DNA of 6,327 nt, from NCBI GenBank assembly GCA_043789035.1, contig JAYWIG010000333.1, forward strand, positions 1 through 6,327, written 5' to 3'. Source of the DNA: JAYWIG01 sp043789035 (GTDB taxonomy: Bacteria > Pseudomonadota > Gammaproteobacteria > Burkholderiales > Burkholderiaceae_E). Below are positions 6,222-6,327 of this stretch, piece by piece. The stretch's first letter is position 1. Each line of letters opens with the position of its first letter. Under the pieces are notes generated by a model. It ran no database searches. It saw nothing but the letters and a program-made list of their open reading frames with translations, and was not told where the DNA came from. A program made the translations under genes and the position numbers.

Positions 6222-6327
6222 CTTGCGCTAACCCGTTCTAGTTCCGCTTTCTAAAAAGCTGCCGACGTGGCGGCTTAAAAATTCCGGCAGCCTTTTTTGC
6301 TCAAACTCATCGGGGCTCCAATCGCGT
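6222..6327. other. 3' flank without an assignable gene
   Basis: Apart from the terminator, these 106 bases contain nothing I can identify. If a converging gene lies to the right on the - strand, its last codons could sit here: one - frame stops at 6309-6307, just outside the hairpin, which would be the usual arrangement for a shared bidirectional terminator. The visible stretch is too short to decide. Confidence 0.4.
6258..6298 (+). terminator. Intrinsic (Rho-independent) terminator of the operon
   Basis: GCTGCCG (6258-6264) pairs perfectly with CGGCAGC (6285-6291) around a 20-base loop and is followed, after one C, by six T (6293-6298). The five A before the left arm can extend the stem against these T and make it work on the opposite strand too. 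An alternative smaller hairpin, GCCG (6261-6264) with CGGC (6271-6274), competes for the left arm. It lies 36 bases after the last stop codon and marks the end of the operon. Confidence 0.8.

Noticed and set aside
6228..6326. - strand frame open from the right edge with 32 codons, reading through the terminator hairpin
   Set aside because: A coding region crossing a strong terminator is unlikely. Another - frame stops at 6309-6307, just before the hairpin, and would be a more usual gene end, but neither can be tested within the window.
1..6327. CRISPR array, insertion sequence, tRNA, rRNA or phage genes
   Set aside because: I found no spaced direct repeats, no transposase, no terminal inverted repeats and no tRNA-like folds; the window is filled by metabolic and transport genes.

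Overview
This window holds seven complete genes and one gene cut off at the left edge. All lie on the + strand, packed head to tail, and the block ends in one clear intrinsic terminator. Moderate GC, gammaproteobacterial-looking protein sequences and very tight stop/start overlaps suggest the chromosome of a Gram-negative, probably marine, gammaproteobacterium. I cannot name the genus from the sequence alone.

Layout: 1-173 is the C-terminal end of an FAD-dependent amine-oxidase-like protein. 191-988 is a DUF1365 protein. 985-2250 is a cyclopropane-fatty-acid-synthase-like, SAM-dependent methyltransferase. 2250-3572 is a 12-helix MFS transporter of the melibiose-carrier (GPH-like) type. 3569-4114 is a DUF3833 outer-membrane lipoprotein. 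4145-4918 is a short-chain dehydrogenase/reductase. 4921-5358 is an NTF2/SnoaL-like protein. 5355-6221 is a ferritin-like diiron protein with acyl-ACP-desaturase-type motifs. A GC-rich hairpin followed by six T lies at 6258-6298. Three junctions are 4-base ATGA overlaps, one is TGATG and one has a 2-base gap. The only appreciable gaps are 17 bases (174-190) and 30 bases (4115-4144), so this looks like a single transcription unit whose promoter lies to the left of the window.

FAD oxidoreductase, DUF1365, CFA-like methyltransferase, MFS, DUF3833, SDR and NTF2-like genes are a set that, from general knowledge, recurs in proteobacteria next to the ECF sigma factor/anti-sigma pair RpoE-ChrR, which responds to singlet oxygen and related membrane oxidants. 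In Rhodobacter sphaeroides a CFA homologue and partner proteins (Ufa proteins) methylate, desaturate and oxygenate phospholipid acyl chains to make furan fatty acids. The natural reading is therefore a membrane-lipid remodelling operon: the methyltransferase adds a SAM-derived methyl to an unsaturated acyl chain, redox enzymes (FAD protein, diiron protein, SDR) process it further, and the transporter and lipoprotein place or handle the lipid in the envelope.

The two most notable points are the altered bicarbonate-site residues of the CFA-like enzyme, which argue against plain cyclopropanation, and the complete six-ligand diiron signature in the last gene, which makes it a candidate O2-dependent desaturase or oxygenase for the pathway. 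The specific product is inference; nothing in the window proves it.
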